64,000 bases of DNA from Streptomyces sp. NBC_01478 (GTDB taxonomy: Bacteria > Actinomycetota > Actinomycetes > Streptomycetales > Streptomycetaceae), in contig NZ_CP109444.1 of the NCBI RefSeq assembly GCF_036227225.1, positions 3,143,501 through 3,207,500 on the forward strand, written 5' to 3'. This document shows positions 19,955-29,320 of the stretch, piece after piece. The first letter of the stretch is position 1; the number at the start of each line of letters is the position of its first letter. The position numbers and the translations under genes are program-made. The notes under the pieces are model-generated. The model saw nothing but the letters and a program-made list of their open reading frames with translations. It was not told the DNA's origin and did not search any database.

Positions 19955-22002
19955 GTCTCCTGCCCCCGTCGCTCGTCCGGGGCGCCCGCGGGTACGGGCT
20001 CCCCCGGTGCACCCGTCGTCGTCCCGGGTGTCCCGTCTTCCATGTCATCCATGATCTCTCCAGTCGCCGTGTTCACGGCGGGTGCGGCCGGGGCCGCCTG
20101 GGCGAGGGCCACCGCGATGGTCTCGGCGGTCTTGCGACCTATGCCGGGAACCTCGCAGATCTGGTCGATTGTCGCGGATCGCAGCTTCTTCACCGAACCG
20201 AAGTGTTTGATCAGCGCCTGTTTGCGGGTCTCGCCGAGTCCGGGCACGTCGTCCAGGGGGCTCGCCCGGAAGCGCTTGGCCCGCTTGGCGCGCTGGTAGG
20301 TGATCGCGAAGCGGTGGGCCTCGTCGCGGACGCGCTGGAGGAGGTAGAGGCCCTCGCTGGTGCGGGGCAGCACCACGGGGTCGTCCTCGTCGGGCAGCCA
20401 GACCTCCTCCAGGCGCTTGGCGAGACCGCACACGGCGATGTCGTCGATGCCCAGTTCGTCGAGGGCCTTCTTGGCGGCGGCGACCTGCGGCTGCCCGCCG
20501 TCGACGACCACGAGCTGCGGCGGGTAGGCGAACCGCTTGGGGCGGCCCTCGTCGTCCTTCAGGTCCCTCAGCTCGTCGCCGTCCGCCCACTCCCCCGTCT
20601 TCTCCTTCTCGGCGAGATAGCGCCGGAAGCGGCGGGTGATCACCTCGTGCATCGAGCGGACGTCGTCCTGGCCCTCGAAGCCCTTGATCTGGAAGCGGCG
20701 GTACTCGCTCTTGCGGGAGAGCCCGTCCTCGAAGACCACCATCGACGCCACGACGTCGTCGCCCTGGAGGTGCGAGATGTCGTAGCACTCGATCCTGAGG
20801 GGGGCGCTGTCCAGGTCGAGGGCCTCGGAGATCTCCTCCAGGGCGCGCGAGCGGGTGGTGAGGTCGGAGGCGCGCTTGGTCTTGTGCAGGACGAGGGACT
20901 GCTGGGCGTTGCGCGCGACGGTCTCCATGAGGGACTTCTTGTCGCCGCGCTGCGGGATGCGCAGTGACACGTTCGACCCGCGTCGGTCCGTCAGCCACTG
21001 CTGGACCGGCTCCACCGGGTCGGGCAGTGCCGGGACGAGGACCTCCTTGGGGACGGCGTCGCCCTTCTCCTCGCCGTAGAGCTGCTGGAGGGCGTGCTCG
21101 ACGAGGGCCGCGGTGGTGACGTCCTCGACCTTGTCGGTGACCCAGCCGCGCTGGCCGCGCACGCGTCCGCCGCGGACGTGGAAGATCTGGACGGCCGCCT
21201 CCAGCTCGTCCTCGGCGACCGCGATCAGGTCGGCGTCGGTCGCGTCGGCGAGGACGACCGCGCTCTTCTCCATGGCCTTCTTCAGGGCCTCGATGTCGTC
21301 GCGCAGACGGGCCGCCCGCTCGTACTCCATCTCCTCGGCGGCGTCCGTCATCGCCGTCTCCAGGCGGCGGATGTACGTGCCGGTGCGGCCGGCCATGAAG
21401 TCGCAGAACTCCTCGGCCAGTTCGCGGTGTTCGTCCTCGGTGACGCGGCCGACGCAGGGCGCGGAGCACTTGCCGATGTAGCCGAGCAGGCAGGGGCGGC
21501 CGGTACGGGTCGCGTTCTTGAAGACGCCGGCCGAGCAGGTGCGGACGGGGAACACGCGCAGCAGGAGGTCCACGGTGTCGCGGATCGCCCAAGCGTGTCC
21601 GTACGGCCCGAAGTAGCGGACGCCCTTCTTCTTGTGACCGCGCATCACCTGCACGCGCGGGTACTCCTCGTTCATCGTCACCGCGAGGTACGGGTAGCTC
21701 TTGTCGTCGCGGTACTTGACGTTGAACCGGGGGTCGTACTCCTTGATCCAGGAGTACTCCAACTGGAGCGCCTCGACCTCCGTGGACACCACCGTCCACT
21801 CCACCGACGCGGCCGTGGTGACCATCGTGCGCGTGCGCGGGTGGAGTCCGGCCAGGTCCTGGAAGTAGTTCGCCAGGCGCTGGCGCAGGCTCTTCGCCTT
21901 TCCGACGTAGATCACCCGGCGGTGCTCGTCGCGGAATCTGTAGACCCCGGGCGAGTCCGGGATCTCTCCCGGCCTGGGGCGGTAGCTGGAGGGGTCGGCC
22001 AT
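19951..22002 (-). CDS. uvrC: UvrABC system protein C
   Basis: UvrC makes both incisions around a lesion in nucleotide excision repair. The 683-aa protein has an N-terminal GIY-YIG nuclease ([20 protein letters not shown]), a UVR motif near residue 215 that binds UvrB, a C-terminal RNase H-like nuclease ([22 protein letters not shown]) and tandem helix-hairpin-helix motifs ([19 protein letters not shown]). The ATG lies only 7 nt after a TAGGGT -10 hexamer, so the mRNA is probably leaderless. First gene of the cluster with rapZ, yvcK and whiA. Confidence 0.97.
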   Translation of the reverse strand: MADPSSYRPRPGEIPDSPGVYRFRDEHRRVIYVGKAKSLRQRLANYFQDLAGLHPRTRTMVTTAASVEWTVVSTEVEALQLEYSWIKEYDPRFNVKYRDDKSYPYLAVTMNEEYPRVQVMRGHKKKGVRYFGPYGHAWAIRDTVDLLLRVFPVRTCSAGVFKNATRTGRPCLLGYIGKCSAPCVGRVTEDEHRELAEEFCDFMAGRTGTYIRRLETAMTDAAEEMEYERAARLRDDIEALKKAMEKSAVVLADATDADLIAVAEDELEAAVQIFHVRGGRVRGQRGWVTDKVEDVTTAALVEHALQQLYGEEKGDAVPKEVLVPALPDPVEPVQQWLTDRRGSNVSLRIPQRGDKKSLMETVARNAQQSLVLHKTKRASDLTTRSRALEEISEALDLDSAPLRIECYDISHLQGDDVVASMVVFEDGLSRKSEYRRFQIKGFEGQDDVRSMHEVITRRFRRYLAEKEKTGEWADGDELRDLKDDEGRPKRFAYPPQLVVVDGGQPQVAAAKKALDELGIDDIAVCGLAKRLEEVWLPDEDDPVVLPRTSEGLYLLQRVRDEAHRFAITYQRAKRAKRFRASPLDDVPGLGETRKQALIKHFGSVKKLRSATIDQICEVPGIGRKTAETIAVALAQAAPAAPAVNTATGEIMDDMEDGTPGTTTGAPGEPVPAGAPDERRGQET

Positions 22003-22009
22003 GTTTCAC

Positions 22010-22032
22010 ACCCTACTGGCGCGGAGTGACAG
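22010..22032 (-). promoter_or_regulatory. Degenerate RecA-NDp-like promoter of uvrC
   Basis: The minus strand reads CTGTCACTC, eight bases, then TAGGGT. It keeps the exact N8 spacing and -10 of the damage-promoter consensus but matches only 6 of 9 bases in the upstream element. The -10 to ATG distance of 7 nt predicts a leaderless message. Confidence 0.5.
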
Positions 22033-22055
22033 CGCGGCGGGGCTGTGGACAACGC

Positions 22056-22727
22056 CTACCGGGACTCCAGGAACGTGAGAACGGCCAGGACACGGCGGTG
22101 GTCGTCGGCGGCTTCCGGAAGGTGGAGTTTGCCCAGGATGCTGCGGACGTGTTTCTCGACGGTGCCCTCGGTGACCCACAGCCGGCGGCCGATGCCGGCG
22201 TTGGAGCGGCCTTCCGCCATCAGCGCCAGGACCTCACGCTCACGGTTGCTGAGGAAGGACAGCGGGTCGTCGCGGCGCTGCGCCGAGAACAGCTCGTGCA
22301 CCAGGGAGGGGTCGACGACCGAGCCGCCCTTGTGGATGCGGTCGAGGGCCTCGACGAACTCGTCGACGACCGTGATCCGGCTCTTGAGGAGATACCCGAC
22401 CTTGTGCCCGCCGGCCAGCAGCTCCAGGGCCTCATCGACCTCGACGAACGCGGACAGCACGAGGATGCCGGTGTCGGGATGGCGCTCCCGGATCGTCCGG
22501 GCCGCCTTCAGTCCCTCGGTGGAGTGGTCGGGCGGCATCCTGATGTCGACGATCGCGAGGTCGGGCCGCTCGGTGTCGACCAGTTCCAGGAGCCGTTCCG
22601 CGTCGCCGGCCTGGCCCGCCACCTCGTAGCCCAGACGTTCGCACAGGCTCGCGAGGCCCTCCCTGAGGAGGACGTCGTCGTCGGCGAGGACGACCCGTCC
22701 CCGCGCGGTCTGCTGCGCTGCGTCCAT
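22056..22727 (-). CDS. LuxR/NarL-family response regulator
   Basis: This is a 223-aa two-component response regulator. The receiver domain (about residues 10-125) has VVLADDDVLLREGL with the acidic pocket, LAIVDIRMP with the phosphoacceptor aspartate, and the KS switch residues in YLLKSRITVVDEF. The C-terminal DNA-binding domain has LSNREREVLALMAEGRSNAGIG and VTEGTVEKHVRSILGKL. The ATG has GGGGGAG 9 bp upstream. The large histidine kinase encoded 410 bp upstream on the same strand is the likely partner. The much longer open frame running to 23891 is an artefact of high GC. Confidence 0.93.
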   Translation of the reverse strand: MDAAQQTARGRVVLADDDVLLREGLASLCERLGYEVAGQAGDAERLLELVDTERPDLAIVDIRMPPDHSTEGLKAARTIRERHPDTGILVLSAFVEVDEALELLAGGHKVGYLLKSRITVVDEFVEALDRIHKGGSVVDPSLVHELFSAQRRDDPLSFLSNREREVLALMAEGRSNAGIGRRLWVTEGTVEKHVRSILGKLHLPEAADDHRRVLAVLTFLESR

Positions 22728-23137
22728 CGTCCCGGCTCCCCCTGCCCCGACCAGTGCGGTGCGCCACGCACAGCCTGCCGGACCGGGTCGGGTACGGCTA
22801 GCGGGTACGGGAATTGGGGGGTGGCCGTGACGACACGGGGCCGTGTCCGGGCGATTCTCGTAGCAGTGCGGTGAGGGCGGACCGGACGCCTCGGGCGAGA
22901 GCCGGCGGCGTCGGTCCGTGTCCGCCCGTGGGAGGACGGCACCCGGTCCCTGAGGGAGCTTCTTGACCCGCGGGACCCCGACGTGGTGCGCGCCAAGGAC
23001 CCGCGTTCCAGACCCTCGAAGCACCCATGGAGCCGGACGGCTGCCTCTCCGTCCGAGAAGACCGCCCGACGCGTACGCGAGGTCACCGGAGTCCACGCTC
23101 CCCCGGCCTGGACACCCACCGCGTACGCCTCGGGCGG
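22728..23137 (-). other. Gene-free 410 bp between kinase and response regulator
   Basis: Overlapping frames here have arginine- and proline-rich translations without recognisable motifs or clear ribosome binding sites. The stretch probably holds the promoter of the response regulator. I see no strong hairpin. Confidence 0.5.
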
Positions 23138-25978
23138 TCACATCTCCGCGCGGGGCAGCGGCAGTCGTACGGTGAGGGTCGTGCCCTCTCCTGGTGGGCT
23201 GGCGACGCGCAGCTTGCCGCCGATCGCCTCGACGCGGTCGACGAGGCCGATGAGCCCGGAGCCGTGCCCCAGGTCGGCGCCGCCCACTCCGTCGTCGGCG
23301 ATCGTCACCTCCAGGACGTCGTCCTCGACCCGCGCCGACACCGCGACGAAGCTCGCGCGCGCGTGCTTGACGGCGTTGGTGAGGCACTCGGAGGTCACGT
23401 AGTAGACGGCGACCTCGATCTGTTCCGGGAGGCGGCCGGCCGGCAGGCGCAGGTCGAGTTCCACGGGGACGGCGGAGCGGCGGGCCAGCGCGCGCAGGGC
23501 CGGGCCCAGGCCGCCCTTGGAGAGGATCGCGGGGTGGATGCCGCGCGCGACCTGCAACAGGTCGGCGAAGGCGTCGTCCAGGCCCTTGGCGATGTGGTCC
23601 AGTTGCTCGGCGAGTTCCGCCGGCTGCTCGTCGAGCATTGACTGGGCCGTTCTGAGGTCGAGTTGGAGCGAGACGAGCCGCTGCTGGACGCCGTCGTGCA
23701 GATCGCGTTCGATACGGCGCCTGGAGGCGTCCCCGGCGGCCACCACGCGCGCGCGTGACGCCGTGAGCTGGTCGCGGCTGTCGGCGTTGGCGAGGGCGGT
23801 GGCGACGAGTTCGGTGAAGTCGGCGAGCCGGGACTCGGTGTCCGGGGGCAGCGGTTCGGTTCCGGCGGCGGCCGCGACGACGGCGCCCCACAGCCGGTCG
23901 TCCACGACGATGGGGACGCCCACCGAACGGCCCACGCGCGCGGGGCGGGCGGTGCGCGCCACCTCCGCCGCGGCGGCCGTCTCGGCCTCGGCGGCGGGCC
24001 CGCGGGCGGAACCGAGGACGGTGGCGGTGCCGTCGGCGCCGTAGCGCAGGACGGCGGCGGAGCCGCTGCTCAGTACCCTCCCCACCTGGTCGGCGACTTC
24101 GGAGAACACCTCGTGCGGGGGCACCCCGCGTGCGACGAGAGTGGCGACCCGGCGCAGCGCGGTCTGTTCACGGGCGGCGCGGCGGCTCGCGGTGACGTCG
24201 CGCGCGGCGGCGTAGATCAGGCCCTCCCCGGGGACCGCGCGGGCGTTCCACTGGAGCCAGCGTTCGGTGCCGTCGTCCCGGACGAAGCGGTTCTCGAACT
24301 CGCCGGGTTCGACGCCGCTCGCGAGCCGGTCGAGCGCGGCACGCGTGCGTGCCCGGTCCTCCGGGTGCACGAACTCCAGCCAGGGTCTGGCCAGGAGTGC
24401 GTCGGCGGAATGGCCGAGGGTCCGTTCGAAAGCGGGGTTCACGCGCTTGAAGTAGCCGTCGAGCCCCGCGATGCACAGCAGGTCGAGGGAGAGGTGGAAG
24501 ATGCTCGCCAGCTCCTGCTCGGCCTTGTCGCGCCGCCCGTGGGCCGCGGCGAAGGACGCCATGGTGCCGTTCATGCCGCCGAGCAGCTCAGCCCAGGTCC
24601 CCTCGAACGCGGCGACGTCCGCGCGGTGGCCGAGCCGGTTGTCGTCGATCGCCGTGTTCATGGTGGTGATCTCTCCGGCGAGCCGTTCGGTGGTCACCCG
24701 CAGTTCGCGGAACGTGTCGGCCACGGCGCCGAGTTCGTCCCGGCCCGCGTACCGGATGTCGTACGACAGATCGCCCTCGGACAGCGCCCGGGCGCCCGCG
24801 GAGACCTCGCTGAGGGGGCGGGTGATCGACAGGCGCAGGGTCAGGGCGAGGACGGTGACGGCGGCCAGCACGGCCAGTGACACGCTGAGGTCGCGTGTCT
24901 CACGCGCGCGTGCGGTGGCGAGGTCGCGCGCGGCGCCGCGGCCCAGTTCGGCGGCGGCCTGGTGCTGGATGACGCGCAGCGCCTCGATGCGCTGGGTGGA
25001 GGCGGTCAGCCAACTGTCGTACGTGGGCCAGGCGTTGCGCCCGGCGTGCGGGTCGGCGAGGGTCTCGCGGGTCTTGCGGACGACGAGGCCGGGGTGCTGG
25101 AGGAGAGCGACGTAGAGCCTGCCTTTGAGGGCGGCGGGCGCGGTCCGGTCGAAGTCGTCCAGGAGCGCCTTCTCCAGAACCGACCAGCGGTCCGTGGCGG
25201 TGGCGTGCAGGGCGCCGGGGGTGTCGAACAGCACGGCCAGTTCGGTGCGTTCGCGTTCGGCGGCCTCGATGGCGTTCAGCAGCGCGATGTGGGCGTCGGC
25301 CGCCTGCCCGGAGGTGCGGGTGGGGCGGCCGGACTCCAGGGTGGCGGCCAGCTCCAGGAGGTCGTCCTCGATCGTGTCGTACTGGGCGGCGAGTTGGGAC
25401 GCGGTGAGGGAGCCGGTCCCCAATTGGAGCCGCAGGGCGTGGAGTTGGCGGCTCCGTGCGTTGAGCCGCCCCGCTACGTCGGGCGGACCGGGCCGGCCGG
25501 CCGCGTCCAGAAGGGCCGCGTTCAGCGCCCGGTCGGTGGCGTGCTGCGCACCGGAGCGTTCCTTCAGGGTCGCCGGGCCGGGGCGCAGCCGGGCCCGCAC
25601 GGCGGCGATGCGCTCCCTGGCGATGGCGTCGGTCAGCGCGGTGGTCCTGAACGAGAGCCCGGTCGCCGTACGGAAGTCCCGCATCGTCTGCGCGTCGCGC
25701 CACTGCGACACGGCGCCGAACACGGTGAACGCCAGCAGGCCGGTCACCGGGAGCAGCACCAGGAGCATCAGCTTGCGCCCGACGCGCAGCCGGGCGAGGA
25801 AGGGGATGCGCGGGGCGGCACCGGGCCGCGGGCGCCGACGGCGGGGGCCGTGCGGGGCGCGGCGGTCGGAGCGCGGGCTGCGCAGCTCCGGGAACGCGGT
25901 GGGCGTGGCGAGTTCGGGCTCGGGGCGGAGCCCTGTGAGCACCCTACGGAGCGGACCCGGGGACTGGGGGTGACGCAC
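23138..25978 (-). CDS. Sensor histidine kinase with NIT, HAMP, PAS and GAF domains
   Basis: This 946-aa membrane kinase starts with a basic cytoplasmic tail of about 66 residues. A membrane segment follows (about 69-90, KLMLLVLLPVTGLLAFTVFG), then an extracellular helical domain of the nitrate/nitrite-sensing (NIT) type (about 95-355) and a second membrane segment near 362-380. Next come HAMP (ITRPLSEVSAGARALSEGDL), PAS (about 470-590), GAF (about 600-720), HisKA_3 with ERDLHDGVQQRL carrying the phosphorylated histidine, and HATPase with NAVKHAR and DDGVGGADLGHGSGLIGL. The GTG start has a weak ribosome binding site. It lies between a binding lipoprotein and a response regulator, so the lipoprotein may present the ligand. 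That last step is inference. Confidence 0.9.
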   Translation of the reverse strand: MRHPQSPGPLRRVLTGLRPEPELATPTAFPELRSPRSDRRAPHGPRRRRPRPGAAPRIPFLARLRVGRKLMLLVLLPVTGLLAFTVFGAVSQWRDAQTMRDFRTATGLSFRTTALTDAIARERIAAVRARLRPGPATLKERSGAQHATDRALNAALLDAAGRPGPPDVAGRLNARSRQLHALRLQLGTGSLTASQLAAQYDTIEDDLLELAATLESGRPTRTSGQAADAHIALLNAIEAAERERTELAVLFDTPGALHATATDRWSVLEKALLDDFDRTAPAALKGRLYVALLQHPGLVVRKTRETLADPHAGRNAWPTYDSWLTASTQRIEALRVIQHQAAAELGRGAARDLATARARETRDLSVSLAVLAAVTVLALTLRLSITRPLSEVSAGARALSEGDLSYDIRYAGRDELGAVADTFRELRVTTERLAGEITTMNTAIDDNRLGHRADVAAFEGTWAELLGGMNGTMASFAAAHGRRDKAEQELASIFHLSLDLLCIAGLDGYFKRVNPAFERTLGHSADALLARPWLEFVHPEDRARTRAALDRLASGVEPGEFENRFVRDDGTERWLQWNARAVPGEGLIYAAARDVTASRRAAREQTALRRVATLVARGVPPHEVFSEVADQVGRVLSSGSAAVLRYGADGTATVLGSARGPAAEAETAAAAEVARTARPARVGRSVGVPIVVDDRLWGAVVAAAAGTEPLPPDTESRLADFTELVATALANADSRDQLTASRARVVAAGDASRRRIERDLHDGVQQRLVSLQLDLRTAQSMLDEQPAELAEQLDHIAKGLDDAFADLLQVARGIHPAILSKGGLGPALRALARRSAVPVELDLRLPAGRLPEQIEVAVYYVTSECLTNAVKHARASFVAVSARVEDDVLEVTIADDGVGGADLGHGSGLIGLVDRVEAIGGKLRVASPPGEGTTLTVRLPLPRAEM

Positions 25979-26104
25979 GGCGGGCTCTCAGCGGCCGGAG
26001 GATGGGGAGTTTCTACGATGGTCGGTCACGTGCCCAGCCTGCCCCCAACCGGCCATGATCGTCAGGGCCTTGGGAAGGACGGCTCCCTCGAAACCGGCAC
26101 ACGT

Positions 26105-26182
26105 GATCGGCACGCGCGCGTAGGACCCACGTCGGGCACACGCGCGTAAGGCCGACGCCGGGCACACACGCGTGTCACCCGT
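26105..26182. repeat. Short degenerate repeats after the binding-protein gene
   Basis: Three imperfect copies of a CGGGCACACGCGCGTA-like unit follow one another. The last forms GGGCACAC/GTGTCACCC, a small hairpin just past the lipoprotein stop that could end its transcript. Confidence 0.4.
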
Positions 26183-26187
26183 TCCCG

Positions 26188-27585
26188 CTACGTGCTCGGG
26201 GGGTAGCCGTCGTGTGCCGCGAGGTCCTGGTCGATCTTCTCGGCGGCCTCGTCGAGGGTGGCCTTGACCGGCGCCCGATCGAAGATGATCTTCGCGAAGG
26301 CCCGGGAGAAGGCATCGGTGATCGCCGGGTAGGCGGGCGTCTGCGGCCTGGGGCGGGCCACCCCGTCCCGGAGCTGCTCGATGAAGAGGTGCTCGGGACC
26401 GCCGGGCGCGTACTGCGGCGAGAGCCTGACCGCGCTCTCGGTGGCCGGGATCGCCCCGTTGGCCACGGTCATCCGGTGCACCTGGGCGGGCTGGAGCAGG
26501 AAGGACAGGAAGCGCCATACGGCGTCGCCGTCCGCGTCGCCCGCCGGGACGCCCCACTGGAAGGAGCCCATGCCGGTGACGGTCCCCTGGCCGAAGTCGG
26601 GCAGCGGGACGATCGCGACGTCCCCGGGGAAGGCCTTGTTGAATTCCGGATAGGTCCAGTGGCCGCACCAGGAGATCGCGCTGCGGCCACTGACGAACGC
26701 CTTGTCGTCCTTGACCATGTCGATGAGCCCCGCCTTGGCCCAGTTCTGCATGTCGGTGAGGGCCTCGACCGAACCGGGGCCGTTCACATAGCCGTCGGCG
26801 GTGCGGTAGTTCTTGGGCTCGACGAGGTCGCCGCCCGCCGACCACACGGCGGGCGCGAACCCGTACGTGTTCCACTCCTGGCCGGGCTGCGCGTAGACGA
26901 GCCGCAGGTCGAGGGGTGCCTTGTAGCCCTGTGTGCGCAACTTGCCGAGGATGCCGGTCAGTTCGCCGGCCGTCCAGGCGTCCTTGGGGCCGGTCGGGAG
27001 GCGTATCCCGGCCTTCTTCATCACGGACCTGCGCACATACAGGCCCATGCCGGAGTCGAAGGTGCCGACGCCCCACAACCGGCCCGCGTAGGTGCCCTGT
27101 TGACGGATCGTCGGCAACAGGTCGGCGCGGACGCTCGCGGGCACACAGGAGTCGATCGGGCGGAGCTTGCCCGACCAGGCGTAGCTGTAGAGGTTCGGCC
27201 CGTCGAAGTCGAGGAGGTCGGGCAGGTCGCCGCTGGCCGCGGCGGAGAGCACCAGGTCGGTGTAGGCGCGGTTCTCCGGGAGGGTGACCAGCTCGACCCG
27301 CACCTGCTTCTGCCGCCGGTTGAACTCCTTCACCTGGCTCTGCAGCGTGGTGAACTCGCCGCTGGGGCCCGCGTGGAACCACACGGTGATGTGCGCGGTG
27401 CCGTTGATCTTCCCGTCGCAGGTGGTGTCCTTCGGGGACGCGCTCACCCCGTTGGCGTCGCTCCCGCCGCCGTCGCACGCGGCCAGCAGCAGGGCGGCGC
27501 ACGCCGCCCAGGGGACCAGGGTTCCCCGGAGCCGACGGATCCCGCGGACACCGGGCCACGCGCGCGTGGCACTCGTTCGGTTCAT
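26188..27585 (-). CDS. Extracellular solute-binding lipoprotein (family 1, sugar type)
   Basis: The 465-aa product has a lipoprotein signal with the lipobox LLLAAC near residue 37, followed by a flexible GGGSD linker. The mature part looks like an ABC sugar-binding protein: ITVWFHAGPSGEF, DLPDLLDFDGPN, GVGTFDSGMGLYVRRSVMKKAG and FQWGVPAGDADGDAVWRFLSF. No permease or ATPase gene is adjacent. It is followed by the histidine kinase on the same strand, so it may be a sensing accessory rather than a transport component. Ligand unknown. Confidence 0.88.
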   Translation of the reverse strand: MNRTSATRAWPGVRGIRRLRGTLVPWAACAALLLAACDGGGSDANGVSASPKDTTCDGKINGTAHITVWFHAGPSGEFTTLQSQVKEFNRRQKQVRVELVTLPENRAYTDLVLSAAASGDLPDLLDFDGPNLYSYAWSGKLRPIDSCVPASVRADLLPTIRQQGTYAGRLWGVGTFDSGMGLYVRRSVMKKAGIRLPTGPKDAWTAGELTGILGKLRTQGYKAPLDLRLVYAQPGQEWNTYGFAPAVWSAGGDLVEPKNYRTADGYVNGPGSVEALTDMQNWAKAGLIDMVKDDKAFVSGRSAISWCGHWTYPEFNKAFPGDVAIVPLPDFGQGTVTGMGSFQWGVPAGDADGDAVWRFLSFLLQPAQVHRMTVANGAIPATESAVRLSPQYAPGGPEHLFIEQLRDGVARPRPQTPAYPAITDAFSRAFAKIIFDRAPVKATLDEAAEKIDQDLAAHDGYPPST

Positions 27586-27759
27586 GGCGCACCCCCCACT
27601 CGACCGGACGACGTGGTCTCCCCCAGGGCGCCGTCATGCTACCGCCCGTCGAACCGCCATCGCCCTGTGTGCACGAGAACCTTCGGTCACGGCACGGGAC
27701 TTCAGCACTTTCCGGCTAGCTGGAAGGCGCGACCGACCACCGGTTGGCAAGCTGAGGAC

Positions 27760-28131
27760 ATGTCACTGCGCTGTCTCCTCGTCGATGACAGCGCCCGGTT
27801 CCTGGAGGCGGCTCGCGCCCTGCTGGAGCGAAGCGGGGTGGACGTCGTCGGCATCGCCTCGACGGGCGCGGACGCCCTCTCCCAGGCCCGGGAGTCGGCC
27901 CCCGACGTCGCCCTGGTCGATCTCGACCTCGACGGCGAGAACGGCTTCGACGTCGCGCGCCTGCTGGTGGGCAACGTACCGGCCGTGATCCTCATCTCGA
28001 CCCACTCCCGGGAGGACTTCCAGGAACTCATCGCCGCCAGCCCCGCGCACGGCTTCCTGCACAAGTCGGCCGTGTCCGCGCGGGCGATCAGGGACGTGCT
28101 GGGCGACGAGGGGCCGCCCGCACCGCCGTGA
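27760..28131 (+). CDS. Single-domain (receiver-only) response regulator
   Basis: The 123-aa product is a receiver domain without an output domain: CLLVDDS with the acidic pair, VALVDLDLDGENGFDVA with the phosphoacceptor aspartate near residue 51, and FLHKSAVSARAI with the conserved lysine. It starts at an ATG almost touching GAGGA, an unusually short spacing. It is divergent from the binding lipoprotein across 174 bp and probably belongs to the same signalling locus, for example as a phosphate sink; that role is inferred. Confidence 0.85.
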   Translation: MSLRCLLVDDSARFLEAARALLERSGVDVVGIASTGADALSQARESAPDVALVDLDLDGENGFDVARLLVGNVPAVILISTHSREDFQELIAASPAHGFLHKSAVSARAIRDVLGDEGPPAPP

Positions 28132-28345
28132 GACCACCCGCCGCGACTCGGCCAGGTCACATATGCCTGATGGGCGACAGGTGTTGTCGGGACTTGGTCA
28201 ACACGCTTCAATGCGGGGGAACTCGGGGCGTGAACGACGGCGCATACGGATGTGAGCACCTTCCTCCGGCGCCGACGGGGGCCCGGAGCAACTCGCGTGA
28301 ACGGCCTGACCAGCCGTTGTGAACATTCACAGAAAGGGCCCCTGC

Positions 28346-29293
28346 ATGCCGCACGCCACACAGCAGGCAGACGTCGCCACCGCGGAACTGGACTCGGCGC
28401 TGCGCGGCGGCCCCTTCCATGTCGCGCTGCGCGCCGCCATCGCCGCCCGCGGACTGCCGCTGCAGCGCGTCCAGCACCACCTGACGCGCTACGGGGTCAA
28501 GGTCGGCGTCACCAGCCTGAGTTACTGGCAGCAGGGCGCCCGCCGCCCGCAGCGCCCCGAGTCGCTGCGCGCCGTACGGGCGCTGGAGGAGATCCTCCAG
28601 CTCCCGGAGGAGTCACTGATCCGGCTGCTCGCCGAGGCCGAGGAACGCGCCGTCGCGCAGCGCCCGGCGGCCCGCTCCTACCGCTCCTTCGTCGAGGCCT
28701 CCGGAGTCCTGGAACAACTCCTGGCCGAGCTGGAGTCCTCGCTCGACAGCGGCCTGCACACCCTGGGGCACCACGAGCGCGTGCGCGTCGGACCGCACCG
28801 CGAGCTGGTCGGCCGCGAGTCGCAGCACATCGTCCGCGCCCACCGGGACGGCATCGACCGCTTCATAGCCGTCCACTACGGCGACCCGGGCTGCGCCCCG
28901 GACCGTATGACCGTGCACGCCCTGGAGAACTGCCGTACGGGCCGCGTCCGCCGTCACCACGAGACCGGCGTGCTGGTCGCCGAGCTCCTCTTCGGCACCC
29001 GCTTGCGCTTGGGAGATACGTTCCTCTTCCGCTACGGCGTCGAGGACGGCACCGCCGGCGTCTCCCGTGAGTACCTCCGTGACTTCGGTATCGCGGGCGG
29101 GCAGTACGCGCTCCAGGTGAGCTTCGACGAAAGCGCGCTGCCGGTGCGCTGCCACCGCTTCACCCAGCACTCGGCGGCGGCCCCGCGCAGCGGCCGTCAG
29201 GAGCTGCGCCTGACCGGAGGGCACCACTCGGTGCACCTCGTCGAGCCGCGGATGCGGTCGGGGATCGTGGGGATCGGCTGGGACTGGGAGTGA
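28346..29293 (+). CDS. Helix-turn-helix protein of unknown function
   Basis: This 315-aa protein has an N-terminal XRE-like helix-turn-helix (about residues 25-100): FHVALRAAIAARGLPLQRVQHHL, then SLSYWQQGARRPQRPESLRAV. The remaining 200 residues resemble no domain I can name, although VSREYLRDFGIAGGQYALQVSFD suggests a beta-rich fold. The ATG at 28346 has AGAAAGG 7 bp upstream; a GTG at 28319 would add nine residues. Probably a Streptomyces-type regulator; targets unknown. Confidence 0.75.
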   Translation: MPHATQQADVATAELDSALRGGPFHVALRAAIAARGLPLQRVQHHLTRYGVKVGVTSLSYWQQGARRPQRPESLRAVRALEEILQLPEESLIRLLAEAEERAVAQRPAARSYRSFVEASGVLEQLLAELESSLDSGLHTLGHHERVRVGPHRELVGRESQHIVRAHRDGIDRFIAVHYGDPGCAPDRMTVHALENCRTGRVRRHHETGVLVAELLFGTRLRLGDTFLFRYGVEDGTAGVSREYLRDFGIAGGQYALQVSFDESALPVRCHRFTQHSAAAPRSGRQELRLTGGHHSVHLVEPRMRSGIVGIGWDWE

Positions 29294-29320
29294 GCCGCCG
29301 CGGCCGGGACGCCTCCGGAA

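Noticed and set aside
22056..23891. A 611-codon frame that would fuse upstream sequence to the LuxR regulator
   Set aside because: Only the last 223 residues are protein-like and they have their own ribosome site. The upstream part is out of frame with the kinase gene it overlaps.
25979..26187. CRISPR-like short repeats after the binding-protein gene
   Set aside because: The repeats are degenerate, without regular spacers, and there are no cas genes nearby.
28161..28190. TTGTCGGGA near 28179 as another damage promoter
   Set aside because: The upstream element lacks the final GTG, and no TANNNT occurs 8 bases downstream.
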